From positions 1 to 53,612 of the forward strand of contig CAJTSR010000021.1 in assembly GCA_910579035.1 (NCBI GenBank): 53,612 nt of DNA. Reading direction: 5' to 3'. The translations under genes were made by a program, and so were the position numbers. Within the stretch, counting starts at the first letter, position 1. Each line of letters opens with the position of its first letter. The notes under the pieces were generated by a model, which did no database searches, was not told where the DNA came from, and saw nothing but the letters and a program-made list of their open reading frames with translations. This document shows, one piece after another, positions 7,899 through 18,100 of this stretch. This DNA comes from an uncultured Muribaculaceae bacterium (GTDB lineage Bacteria > Bacteroidota > Bacteroidia > Bacteroidales > Muribaculaceae).

Positions 7899-10028
7899 AT
7901 GGTGTTTAACATGCCAAAGCATTTCATACGCGCCTTGATGGCGCTTTTCATCATAATATTACCGGCTGAAAAAGCCACCGCTATCGATAGCGCCACAAAG
8001 GCCGGCATCATCGACAGCCTTAAGCACACGCTTGCAACAGCAGTGACACCCGCCGACAGCATATCCAATCTATATGCCATATTCGACCTCTGCTACGGTA
8101 CTAAAAGAGAGCCTCTTGCCCGGCAGATATACGGCCTCGCCAAGAAAGACGGCGACCAAAGGGTGTGCCTCGACATACTCAGGCACATAGCCAACATAAA
8201 CTGGCGCAACGACTCCGTGCTCGACTATGTGCATTCCGAGCTTGCCCGGATGCCGCAATCCCCGGAGTTAAACAGCTCGAAACTGTTTGTCAGCATGCTC
8301 AAAACCGACAATTTCTTCTTATCTGAAAGCAGCGACAAGCAGACGGAAAAATTAAAAGAATTTGTGCGTCACTATACCACCAACCCACCCGAAAACACCT
8401 ACGAACGCGCCGACCTTCTCTATGCCCTATGCCGCTACCTGAGCGTGGAAACAAGGGGCGAGCTACTCGAAGACTACATCGACAAGCTCGACAAACTTGT
8501 CGAAGAAGTCAAACTCCCCGTAGGCGCCGTGCGACGCATGGTCTACAACAGAGCCGCGCCCATATTTTATGAAAACGAAAACTACCCACGGGCTCTCGAA
8601 ATGGACCGAAAACTCCTCAAAGCCATCGACAGCCTTGAGATTTATTACGCAGAGCAAGGCCGCCAGTTCCACAACGCCCCCACTTTCCGATATGTGTGCT
8701 ACCGAAGAATGCTCGGTTCGTACTCCAAACTCTCCCGCGACCAAATCGAAGAATACTACGGCAAAATAAACGTCCTTGCCAAGGAACACCCAAACATCGC
8801 ATACGACCTGGAGAATTTTGAGCGGGCAAAAATGTACTATGCCATGGCTACGAACAACTATTCGGAGGCCATCAAAATCATAAAAAGGCAAATCGACAAC
8901 CAAGTCCACGCCCCATACCGACTCCAGCTTCTTAAAATGCTGAAAAAAGCCGCCAAGGAAACAGGCGACAACACCACCCTGCTCGAAGCCTCCGACAAAC
9001 TCGCCGACGAACTGCAGAAAAAACTCGAACGCACAAGCGAAGAACGCTCCAGAGAGTTGAAACTGCTTTACGACATGAGCGAGCTACGACAGGAAAATAC
9101 CACATACGAGCTCGAACGCCACCAAACCGAAATCCGCACCAAAAGCTGGGTCATAGGCATAGGCATAGCTGTGATGGCCATACTGGCTACTCTCGTAGTG
9201 CTTCTGGCGAAGCAGAACAAAAACAACAAACTGTTGACAGCAAGCCTCAAAACCTCCAACGACAACCTGCGCGAAGAACGCGACGGACTACGGGCCGCGC
9301 GCGAAGAACTAATCGTGCTACGCGACCAGGCGAAGAGCGCCGACCGACAAAAGACCGAATTTATAAACAACATGAGCCACGAGGTAAAGACTCCTCTGGC
9401 CGCCATTGCCGAATACTCACAACTGATAGCCGACTGCATACCCGAAAAGCAGAACGCCTACCTGAACAGATTCGCATCAATCATACGCCTGAATGTAAGG
9501 CTTGTGATGCGGCTTGTGAACGACGTGCTCGACATAGCCTCTCTCGAACACGGCAGTCTGTCGCTCGAAAAACGCCCTGTGGCCATATCCACCATATGCG
9601 AGCTTGCCATAAACAACGTGTTTGAAAACGGCAAGCCCGACAAAGAGGGCTTGATGCTAATATTCAACCCCTCAGGCAAGGAAGACCACATAGTCGACAT
9701 CGACGGACAACGCGTGGCCCAGATACTGATCAACCTGCTCAAAAACGCGGAAAAATTTACCGATGCCGGCACTATAACTTTCGACTACGATTACGACGAA
9801 ACCGCAGGCAAACTGTCGTTCAGCGTGGCGGATACCGGCATCGGCATACCCAAAGGCAAGGAAGACACCATATTCAGCCGTTTTCGCCAGCTCGATATCA
9901 GCAGCCCCGGCTGCGGACTCGGCCTGTATATATCAAGGCTTCTCGCCACACTTATGAAAGGCTCTGTGACGGTCGACACCCGGTACCGCGGAGGCGCCCG
10001 CTTCGTGCTTCAAATACCGATAAAGTAA
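7899..10028 (+). CDS. Membrane sensor histidine kinase with helical periplasmic region
   Basis: A 709-residue protein. An N-terminal hydrophobic signal segment is followed by about 380 mostly helical, TPR-like residues placed outside the membrane. Then comes one transmembrane segment (about 416-438, VIGIGIAVMAILATLVVLLA) and a coiled coil. The HisKA motif NMSHEVKTPLAAIAEYSQ puts the phosphoacceptor at His494. The ATPase domain has an N box (NLLKNAEKF, about 608), DTGIGIP (about 644) and GCGLGLYIS (about 671). No receiver domain is fused and no response regulator lies next to it, so it is an orphan here. The ATG at 7899 is preferred because A residues precede it and it follows the predicted transcript start; the ATG at 7911 is the alternative. 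An upstream TTG at 7851 lies in the promoter. TamL starts 7 bp downstream. The signal sensed is unknown. Confidence 0.9.
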   Translation: MVFNMPKHFIRALMALFIIILPAEKATAIDSATKAGIIDSLKHTLATAVTPADSISNLYAIFDLCYGTKREPLARQIYGLAKKDGDQRVCLDILRHIANINWRNDSVLDYVHSELARMPQSPELNSSKLFVSMLKTDNFFLSESSDKQTEKLKEFVRHYTTNPPENTYERADLLYALCRYLSVETRGELLEDYIDKLDKLVEEVKLPVGAVRRMVYNRAAPIFYENENYPRALEMDRKLLKAIDSLEIYYAEQGRQFHNAPTFRYVCYRRMLGSYSKLSRDQIEEYYGKINVLAKEHPNIAYDLENFERAKMYYAMATNNYSEAIKIIKRQIDNQVHAPYRLQLLKMLKKAAKETGDNTTLLEASDKLADELQKKLERTSEERSRELKLLYDMSELRQENTTYELERHQTEIRTKSWVIGIGIAVMAILATLVVLLAKQNKNNKLLTASLKTSNDNLREERDGLRAAREELIVLRDQAKSADRQKTEFINNMSHEVKTPLAAIAEYSQLIADCIPEKQNAYLNRFASIIRLNVRLVMRLVNDVLDIASLEHGSLSLEKRPVAISTICELAINNVFENGKPDKEGLMLIFNPSGKEDHIVDIDGQRVAQILINLLKNAEKFTDAGTITFDYDYDETAGKLSFSVADTGIGIPKGKEDTIFSRFRQLDISSPGCGLGLYISRLLATLMKGSVTVDTRYRGGARFVLQIPIK

Positions 10029-10035
10029 CAAGCCG

Positions 10036-12429
10036 ATGCGCATACGTAATCTCGCCATAGCATGTGGCGCCGCCTCGATGCTGGCGGCACTGTCGGCATG
10101 CAGCAGCACCAAGCACGTTCCGCAGGGCGAATACCTTCTGGACAAAGTAAGCATAAGCATCGACAACGACACAACGGATATCCGCACAGAAGAGCTGACA
10201 AACTTCCTCCGGCAGACGCCAAACCACAAAGTTCTCGGATTCGCAAAGTTGCAGCTGGCAACCTACAGCCTGTCCGGCGCCGACACAACCAAATGGTACA
10301 ACCGGTGGCTGCGACGGGTAGGACAGGCGCCCGTGCTCTACGACCACTCGCTTACCGACGCCTCGCGCCGACAACTCGAACAGGCCCTTATCAATAAAGG
10401 CTACCTCGAAGCCGAAGTAAACGCTGACACCATAGCCAACCCGGCGAAAAAACGCATGGAAGTGCGTTACCTCATCACACCCGGCAGTCCCCACCGCATT
10501 GGCACGCTCGACTACAACATAGCCGACCCGGCCGTGAGGCATATCATAATGGCAGACACTTCCAAAGCCGAAATACACCCGGGCATGCTGCTCGACCGCA
10601 CCGCTCTCGACAACGAGCGGGCACGCATAGCAACCATACTGCGGAATGCCGGATATTTCGAGTTCAACCGCGAATACATAAACTACACTGCCGACACCGT
10701 GGCAGGCAGCAAAGCCGTAGGGCTCACGCTCAACCTGCATTCGCCCTACGAACGCGCCACATCAGCCGAAAACAGCAGCAGCGGCACACGCTCGGCTCTC
10801 GGTGCCTTGGCCGACAGCCTCCTGCGGGTCAACGGCCACCATCACCGCTATGAAATAAACCGGGTGATATTCGTTGTCGACGGCGACGCGAGCGCTGAAA
10901 AGCCAAACCGAACCGACACAATCGAATACAAAGGAAAGACATTCATATTCGGCTCCGACAAATACCTGCAGCCCAAGCTGCTTGACGAAATGTGCTATAT
11001 CGACAGCGGAAAGCCATACAGCGCGCGCTCGGTAGAACGTACCTACGAGGCTCTCGGACGTCTTAGCATCGTGAAGTTCATAAACATAGAGATGGCCGCA
11101 GCCGGACGGCGCGACGGCACAGGGCTGCTCGACGCATACATATACCTTTCACGAAACAAAAAACAGAGCGTTGCCGTGGAAGTGGAAGGCACAAACTCCG
11201 AGGGCGACCTCGGTTTCGGTGTCGGTCTTACCTACCAGCACCGCAATCTCGCCCGTGGCTCCGAAACACTCACTGCAAAATTCCGCGCATCATACGAAAG
11301 TCTTTCGGGCAACTTCGATGGCCTTGTCAACAACCGATACACCGAATATGCCTCGGAAGTAGGCATAACATTCCCGAAGTTTGAATGCCCCTTCCTATCC
11401 AAAAGCCTTAAACAGCGCTTTTTGGCATCAACCGAATTTGCCTTGTCGTTCAACTATCAGGAACGCCCCGAGTACACCCGCATCATAGCCGGGGCGGCGT
11501 GGAAATGGAAATGGCAGCAACAGCGCTACGACATGCAGCGCCGCCACACCTTCGACCTTATCGACATCAACTATGTGAGGCTGCCCCACTCCACCATCGA
11601 TTTCATCGACCAGATAGCGCCTTCCAACCCTCTGCTGAGGTACAGCTATGAGGACCACTTCATAATGCGGCTCGGCTACACCTACCGCCAGACAAACCGT
11701 CGCATAGCAAACGCCACCACAAACGCCTTTGCCACACAGCCGTATATCACCAGCATGCGAGTATCGGCCGAAACAGCGGGCAACCTGCTGTACGGCATAT
11801 CGAACCTCGTGGGGCAGAAACGCTCCGACGGTGTGTACAAAGTGCTCGGTATACAGTACGCGCAGTATGTGAAAGGCGAATTCGACTATACCTATACCCG
11901 CAACTTCAACTCACGCAACGCCATATCGCTCCACGGAGGATTCGGCATAGCATTCCCCTACGGAAACTCGTCGATGGTGCCGTTTGAAAAACGATTCTAT
12001 GCCGGAGGCGCCAACGGGGTGCGCGGCTGGGGTGTGCGCACGCTCGGGCCCGGAGCATACGACGCCCGCAACTCCGTGACCGACTTCATAAACCAATGCG
12101 GCGACATCCGGCTCGACCTAAGCGTCGAATACCGTGCCAAACTTTTCTGGGTATTTGAAGGAGCCGTATTCATCGATGCCGGAAACATATGGACAATCCG
12201 CAACTACGAGAACCAGCCGGGCGGCGTATTCAAGTTCGATAAATTCTACAAGCAGATAGCCGCTGCCTACGGCGTAGGCCTGAGAATGGACTTCACATAT
12301 TTCCTGCTGCGTTTCGACCTCGGAATAAAGGCGCATAATCCAGCCAAAGGACAAGAAGCATGGCCTCTGCTACACCCCAAATGGAGCCGCGACTTCAACT
12401 TCCACTTCGCCGTCGGCTACCCGTTCTAA
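10036..12429 (+). CDS. TamL-type outer-membrane BamA/TamA family lipoprotein
   Basis: A 797-residue Omp85-family protein. It begins with a lipoprotein signal ending LSAC (Cys22), which separates the Bacteroidetes TamL form from TamA and BamA. POTRA-like repeats fill roughly residues 30-330, and a 16-strand-type barrel fills the C-terminal 420 residues. The conserved loop-6 motif VRGW is at 662-665, and the protein ends in Phe (VGYPF), typical of Bam-inserted barrels. Family members insert or transport proteins or lipids across the outer-membrane interface together with TamB. No tamB is adjacent. It is 7 bp behind the sensor kinase, so the two are probably co-transcribed. Its stop overlaps the convergent trkA stop by 4 bp. 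Confidence 0.88.
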   Translation: MRIRNLAIACGAASMLAALSACSSTKHVPQGEYLLDKVSISIDNDTTDIRTEELTNFLRQTPNHKVLGFAKLQLATYSLSGADTTKWYNRWLRRVGQAPVLYDHSLTDASRRQLEQALINKGYLEAEVNADTIANPAKKRMEVRYLITPGSPHRIGTLDYNIADPAVRHIIMADTSKAEIHPGMLLDRTALDNERARIATILRNAGYFEFNREYINYTADTVAGSKAVGLTLNLHSPYERATSAENSSSGTRSALGALADSLLRVNGHHHRYEINRVIFVVDGDASAEKPNRTDTIEYKGKTFIFGSDKYLQPKLLDEMCYIDSGKPYSARSVERTYEALGRLSIVKFINIEMAAAGRRDGTGLLDAYIYLSRNKKQSVAVEVEGTNSEGDLGFGVGLTYQHRNLARGSETLTAKFRASYESLSGNFDGLVNNRYTEYASEVGITFPKFECPFLSKSLKQRFLASTEFALSFNYQERPEYTRIIAGAAWKWKWQQQRYDMQRRHTFDLIDINYVRLPHSTIDFIDQIAPSNPLLRYSYEDHFIMRLGYTYRQTNRRIANATTNAFATQPYITSMRVSAETAGNLLYGISNLVGQKRSDGVYKVLGIQYAQYVKGEFDYTYTRNFNSRNAISLHGGFGIAFPYGNSSMVPFEKRFYAGGANGVRGWGVRTLGPGAYDARNSVTDFINQCGDIRLDLSVEYRAKLFWVFEGAVFIDAGNIWTIRNYENQPGGVFKFDKFYKQIAAAYGVGLRMDFTYFLLRFDLGIKAHNPAKGQEAWPLLHPKWSRDFNFHFAVGYPF

Positions 12430-13121
12430 TCATTTGAAATACTCTTGTACAGCTCATAGAAACGCTTGCGTGAACCGAATACCGTAAGTATGTCGCCCGC
12501 CTGCACCACCGCTTCACCCGAGGAGGTATCTACGAGTTCGTAAGCCGGACGGGATATTCCGAGCACGTTTCGCCTTATCACAGGCCGCGTCACAGCCACG
12601 AGGCCAAGGCCGTAATCCTTTTCAAGATTGAGAGAGGCATAACTCATGCCCTCGAAAAAACGCGGCACGGCAAATTTCACCACAGCGTTATCCTCGTCGA
12701 TGGCAAGGGTTTCTATCCTTGTGCCAAGCTCCATCTCGCGGGCAAGATCCGAAGCAGCGCGCTGCTCCGGCGTTATTATGCGGTCAAGTTCAAGACTCTC
12801 CAGAATCGACTCGTGCAGTTTGTCTATCGCGCGTGCATAGATATGCTCCACACCGGCCTTTTTAAGCAGGGCGACCGTCTTGATGCTTGCTCCGAAATTC
12901 TCCCCTATGGCCACAATCACCAGATCGACATTCTTCAGCGGAAGAACCGCAAGCGCAGACTCGTCGGTAGAGTCTATCACATACACCGTCGATATATAAT
13001 CTTTCACGGCTTCCACATTGGCCCGGCGCAAATCCACGCCTATCACTTCGTGGCCCATATCGGTAAGGTCGCGGGCAAGGTTTCCGCCATATATGCCAAG
13101 TCCTATTATAAGATATTTCAT
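12426..13121 (-). CDS. trkA: TrkA/KtrA-type potassium uptake regulatory subunit
   Basis: A 231-residue RCK protein: an N-terminal Rossmann fold with GLGIYG (residues 7-12) and Asp30 at the end of beta-2, which favours NAD(H) binding, followed by a C-terminal RCK_C domain. One RCK unit is present, as in KtrA, rather than the doubled E. coli TrkA. The ATG at 13121 is preferred; four more residues (from 13133) are possible. It lies 17 bp after trkH and gates that channel-like transporter from the cytoplasm in response to nucleotides. Confidence 0.93.
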   Translation of the reverse strand: MKYLIIGLGIYGGNLARDLTDMGHEVIGVDLRRANVEAVKDYISTVYVIDSTDESALAVLPLKNVDLVIVAIGENFGASIKTVALLKKAGVEHIYARAIDKLHESILESLELDRIITPEQRAASDLAREMELGTRIETLAIDEDNAVVKFAVPRFFEGMSYASLNLEKDYGLGLVAVTRPVIRRNVLGISRPAYELVDTSSGEAVVQAGDILTVFGSRKRFYELYKSISND

Positions 13122-13138
13122 AGTCAAGAACAACTTTA

Positions 13139-15004
13139 TCAGTTAATTATGATATTATCATCGGGCAGATAAGGCGATGTGTCGGGCTTGCCCGAAGCAA
13201 AACCGCACAACACGGATATTATGCCCACACGCCCCAGGAACATAGCCGTGGCAAGCACCATTTTCGACACTCCGCCAAGCTCCGGTGTGACTCCGAGCGA
13301 CAATCCGACCGTCGTGATGGCCGAAAAACATTCAAATATCACCGCGCCCATCGGAAGCTCGGGCTGCAGCGTCATTATCACCACTGAATAAAGCAACACA
13401 GCAAAAATCGACAGGCTTACAACCGCGTTTGCCCTCCTTATTGAAGGAAGCGATATATTGCGGCCGAAAGCTGTCACACCCTTGTGACCCGATATAACCG
13501 AACGCAGATTGAAAACCACCGCCATAAAGGCATTCACCTTTATACCGCCGCCCATCGACTGCGACGAGCAGCCAACCCACATAAGGAACATCATAATTAG
13601 GAAAAATGTGTGGCTGAACGATGTTATCGAGAACGTTCCGAATCCGGCCGTTCTCGGAGTGGCCGAATTAAAAAGCGATAGCACTATCTTCTTATCCAGC
13701 GGCATGCCTGCAAGCACGCCGTTGTATTCCAGCATAAAAAATGCCACGGCGCCGCCGACAAACAATATGGCCGTGGCTGCAAGCACGAGCTTGGTGTTCA
13801 AATCATATATGTGCATCCGGCGTCCCGACAGTCGGTGTCCGGCAAGCTTCAGCCGTATGCGCCGGACATTCTCCGACAATATATCCTTAAAATTCACAAG
13901 ATTGGGAAAACCAATACCGCCCGCGAGTATCAGAAGCGTCATAACGATATAGAAAGCGCCAGACTGCGCCATCAGCGCCGGCGAAGCAAGGCCGTCGGGC
14001 AAGGTCGTAAACCCTCCGTTGCAAAATCCCGACACAGAATGGAAGCAGGAAAAGAATATCCGCTCCGCGTCCGAAGCCAGAAAATCGTCAGGAAGACTGA
14101 AATACAGGGCTGCGGCCCCGATTATCTCTACTGTGACAGTGAATGCCAATATGTACAATATCACCGGCACGAGCGCGCCCATACTCTTGGAGTAAATAAA
14201 ATCGCGTATCAGCAACTGGTTGTATATGCTTGGACTTCCACTGAAAAATATCGAGAAAAAACTTGTGAACGTAAGCACGCCGAGGGCACCGATCTGCAGC
14301 AACACGGCTATCACGAGCCAACCCAGAGGCGTATAGGCCGTGGCTACGTCGACAGTGCACAGCCCGGTCATGCTCACGGCGCTCGCAGCCATAAAGAGCG
14401 AGTCGACATAGCTCACCGGGTAATTGGTGCACCGCGGCATGGCGAGCACAAACGAACCGATAAAGATAAAAAACAGAAAGCTTACCGACAAAATCAAGGA
14501 CGGATTGGTGCGGCGTGCCAACGCGCGCATCACACCGTAGCTCAGCTCCGCCACCGAATAGAGCGCCAGCACAAAATACAGAAAATAGCGGCTGCGGAAA
14601 AAATGAATGCCCGCCGCTGACCCGTCGGTATAAGGCCACAAAAGAGGAATGAGAGTGAAAAGCATCAGAACATCGGCAACACGCTTCACCGCGTGGCTGT
14701 GGCGCCAAGTGTGGCGGAAGCGCAAGCACCAGTTGAACAATATCGCGGCTATAAACGTCACCTGCGCCCCGGCAAGAACCTTGCGCAGCACGCTGCGGCT
14801 TACCGACCCGCTGTCGAAACCGCCGTATATGAGCAAGCCCGCTACTGCGGCGAGAGCGGCAACAAACACGAGTACCGACATAACAGTACCCGCCCCGGCA
14901 ACAGCCCTGCCGAAACGGACACCAAAGCGAAACCACTCCCCGGGCAATGTTCGCCTCCGGCGGTTCCAGCGACGGCGCAGTTTGTCAATCAATCCCTCGT
15001 TCAT
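13139..15004 (-). CDS. trkH: TrkH/KtrB-family potassium uptake permease
   Basis: A 621-residue integral membrane protein with four pore-loop motifs carrying the selectivity glycines: SMTGLCTVD, SVSGFCNGGF, TPRTAGFGTF and ITTVGLSLGV. About 130 residues at the N-terminus add extra transmembrane helices beyond the core, as seen in other Bacteroidetes TrkH proteins. The start at 15004 gives a positively charged N-terminus (KLRRRWNRRRR) before the first helix. The frame stays open upstream to 15874, but that extension reads as the antisense of the next gene and is not coding. It is co-directional with trkA; together they form a K+ uptake system. Confidence 0.95.
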   Translation of the reverse strand: MNEGLIDKLRRRWNRRRRTLPGEWFRFGVRFGRAVAGAGTVMSVLVFVAALAAVAGLLIYGGFDSGSVSRSVLRKVLAGAQVTFIAAILFNWCLRFRHTWRHSHAVKRVADVLMLFTLIPLLWPYTDGSAAGIHFFRSRYFLYFVLALYSVAELSYGVMRALARRTNPSLILSVSFLFFIFIGSFVLAMPRCTNYPVSYVDSLFMAASAVSMTGLCTVDVATAYTPLGWLVIAVLLQIGALGVLTFTSFFSIFFSGSPSIYNQLLIRDFIYSKSMGALVPVILYILAFTVTVEIIGAAALYFSLPDDFLASDAERIFFSCFHSVSGFCNGGFTTLPDGLASPALMAQSGAFYIVMTLLILAGGIGFPNLVNFKDILSENVRRIRLKLAGHRLSGRRMHIYDLNTKLVLAATAILFVGGAVAFFMLEYNGVLAGMPLDKKIVLSLFNSATPRTAGFGTFSITSFSHTFFLIMMFLMWVGCSSQSMGGGIKVNAFMAVVFNLRSVISGHKGVTAFGRNISLPSIRRANAVVSLSIFAVLLYSVVIMTLQPELPMGAVIFECFSAITTVGLSLGVTPELGGVSKMVLATAMFLGRVGIISVLCGFASGKPDTSPYLPDDNIIIN

Positions 15005-15142
15005 ACCTATGATAACAAACAAAGTCCTTTTTTGGTCGCATCGTCTGCACATAATCAGCGCCATTTCAAACAATGACGAATTTAATACATTTTTTGAACG
15101 AATAGGCGTATGCCGGACTATGCCCGAACCAATGATTTTATG

Positions 15143-15150
15143 TAAATTTG
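15143..15150 (+). promoter_or_regulatory. Probable -7 box before the GH43-GH35 gene
   Basis: TAAATTTG 29 bp before the start codon. No TTTG is found at the usual -33 distance, so the promoter may need an activator. Confidence 0.45.
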
Positions 15151-15178
15151 AACTCAGAAAAACCAATCTACAGATATC

Positions 15179-18100
15179 ATGGCAAACAAGCTCATCGCCG
15201 CCATCGGAATATGCCTTCTGACAGCGACAGCCACTTTCGCGCAGACTGCGCCAGCGGCCGTCAACGGAGAGATATGGCTCGACACCGACGGCAACCCCAT
15301 CAACGCCCACGGAGGCGGAATACTCTACCACAACGGCCGATACTACTGGTACGGCGAATATAAGAAAGGAAAGACAGTGCTGCCCGACTGGGCCACTTGG
15401 GAATGCTACCGCACCGACGTGACCGGTGTGGGATGCTACTCGTCGCCCGATATGAAAGAATGGAAGTTCGAGGGCATAGTTCTTCCGGCTGAACCCGACG
15501 ATCCCGACAGCGACCTGCACCCGAGCAAGGTGCTCGAACGCCCGAAAGTGGTTTATAATCCCAAGACTGGCAAATTCGTGATGTGGGCACACGTGGAAAG
15601 CGCCGACTACAGCAAGGCTGCCGCCGGCGTGGCCGTGGCCGACACTCCTACCGGACCGTTCAAATACCTTGGCTCTTTCAGGCCCAACAACGCCATGAGC
15701 CGCGACCAGACAGTGTTTGTCGACGACGACGGCCGCGCATACCACGTCTATTCCTCCGAAGGCAACGCCACCATGTACATATCGGAGCTTACCGACGACT
15801 ACCTGAGGCCGACCGGGCGCTATACCCGCAATTTCATAAACCAAGGACGCGAAGCTCCGGCTGTGTTCAAGCACGACGGCAAGTATTACATACTATCGTC
15901 GGGCTGCACCGGCTGGGACCCGAACGCGGCACAAATAGCTGTGGCCGACTCGATGTTCGGCAAATGGACTGTTCTCGGAAACCCGTGCACAGGGCCGGAT
16001 GCCGACAAGACATTCTACGGCCAAAGCACATACGTGCAGCCCGTACACGGCAAGAAAGACCTCTACGTGGCTATGTTTGACCGTTGGAACAAAACCGACC
16101 TCCCCGACTCCAGGTACGTATGGCTGCCTGTCGACTTCAGCAGCGGCAAGCCGTCAATAGCGTGGAACAACGAGTGGAACCCCGACAAATCTGCCGACCA
16201 GCCACGCTTCGAGGCAGGCGACGGCACCTTCCTGCTCAACGGCAAGCCCCATGTTGTGAAAGCGGCAGAGCTGCACTATCCCCGCATTCCGCGCCAGTAC
16301 TGGGATCAGCGCATAAAGCTTTGCAAGGCTCTCGGCATGAACACCGTATGCCTCTATGTGTTTTGGAACGCCCACGAACCCCGACCCGACCAGTTCGACT
16401 TTTCGGGACAGAACGACCTGCGCGCATTCGTGGAGCTGTGCAAAGACAACGGACTCAACGTTATACTTCGCCCCGGCCCCTATGTGTGCGCCGAGTGGGA
16501 AATGGGCGGCCTGCCTTGGTGGCTGCTGAAAAAGAAGGACATACGCCTCCGCGAATCCGACCCCTACTTCCTCGAGCGCGTGGATAAATTCCAGCAGGCA
16601 GTAGCCAAGGAGGTGGAAGGACTCACCGTGGCCGACGGCGGCCCCATAATCATGGTGCAGGTAGAAAACGAATACGGCAGCTACGGCGAAGACAAGGAAT
16701 ATGTAGGACAGATACGCGACATGCTACGCCGCAACTTCGGCGATGTGACTCTGTTCCAGTGCGACTGGTCGTCGAATTTCACCCTCAACGGTCTTCCCGA
16801 CCTCGTATGGACTATGAATTTCGGCACAGGAGCCAATATCGACCAGCAGTTCGAACTTCTCAAGAAACTGCGCCCGCAGAGCCCGCTTATGTGCTCGGAG
16901 TTCTGGAGCGGATGGTTCGACAAATGGGGCGCCAACCACGAAACACGCCCTGCCGACGATATGATTGCCGGTATCGACGAAATGCTGTCTAAAGGCATAT
17001 CGTTCAGCCTCTATATGACCCACGGCGGCACCAACTGGGGACACTGGGCCGGCGCCAACTCGCCGGGATTCGCCCCCGACGTCACCTCCTACGACTACGA
17101 CGCTCCTATCAGCGAATCGGGCCGCACCACTCCCAAGTACGACGCATTGCGCAAAACACTCGCCAAGTATGCCGACGGCAAGCTTCCCGCTGTGCCAAAG
17201 CAGTATCCCACGACGTCTGTGGCTCCTTTCACTCTTACCAAGGCAGCACCGCTGTTCGCCAACCTTCCTGAGCCGAAAACCGACGAAGATATCCGCACGA
17301 TGGAAGAATACGACCAAGGTTTCGGAAGCATACTCTACCGCACACAGTTGCCTCGCTTGGCATCGCCGTCGCTGCTTACGGTTGACGAAGCGCACGACTA
17401 CGCCCAGATATTCCTCGACGACAAGTACATAGGCACTCTCGACAGACGCCTTGGCGAGAAAGAACTCGAACTGCCGGCATGCCCCGAGGGCGGTACGCTC
17501 GACATTCTCGTCGAAGCCATGGGCCGCATCAATTTCGGCCGTGCCATAAAGGACTTCAAAGGAATCACCGACAAGGTGACAATCAGCACCGAAATCGACG
17601 GACGAAGCTTCACCCACGAACTCAAAGGCTGGCAGGTATATAACCTTCCCGACGAACTCGCATTCTACGAGAATATGTCGTTCGAGCCTTTCGACGGCAA
17701 AGCGGGAGGTCCCGGCGTGTACAAGGGCACATTCAATGTCAAGAAACCGGCCGACACATTCCTTGACTTCTCCACATGGGGCAAAGGCCTTGTGTACGTC
17801 AACGGTTATCCCTTAGGCCGTATATGGAGCATCGGCCCGCAGCAGACACTCTATATGCCCGGCTGCTGGCTGCGCAAGGGCGAAAACGAAATAGTGGTAT
17901 TCGACATCGTAGGACCGAAAGAAACACGCGTGGAAGGTCTTCGCGAACCGCTGCTCGACAATCTCGCCATGCCCAAACCACTGACACACCGCGAGGAAGG
18001 ACAAACGCTCAATCTCGAAGGATTCACACCGGTGTTTGAGGGCTCCTTTGAAGGCGGAAACGGCTGGAAGCAGCTCGATTTTGGAAAAATCGCCAAAGGC

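Noticed and set aside
15005..15874. N-terminal extension of TrkH up to 15874
   Set aside because: It is antisense to the GH43 domain. The real start has the expected basic N-terminus and the extension shows no family features.
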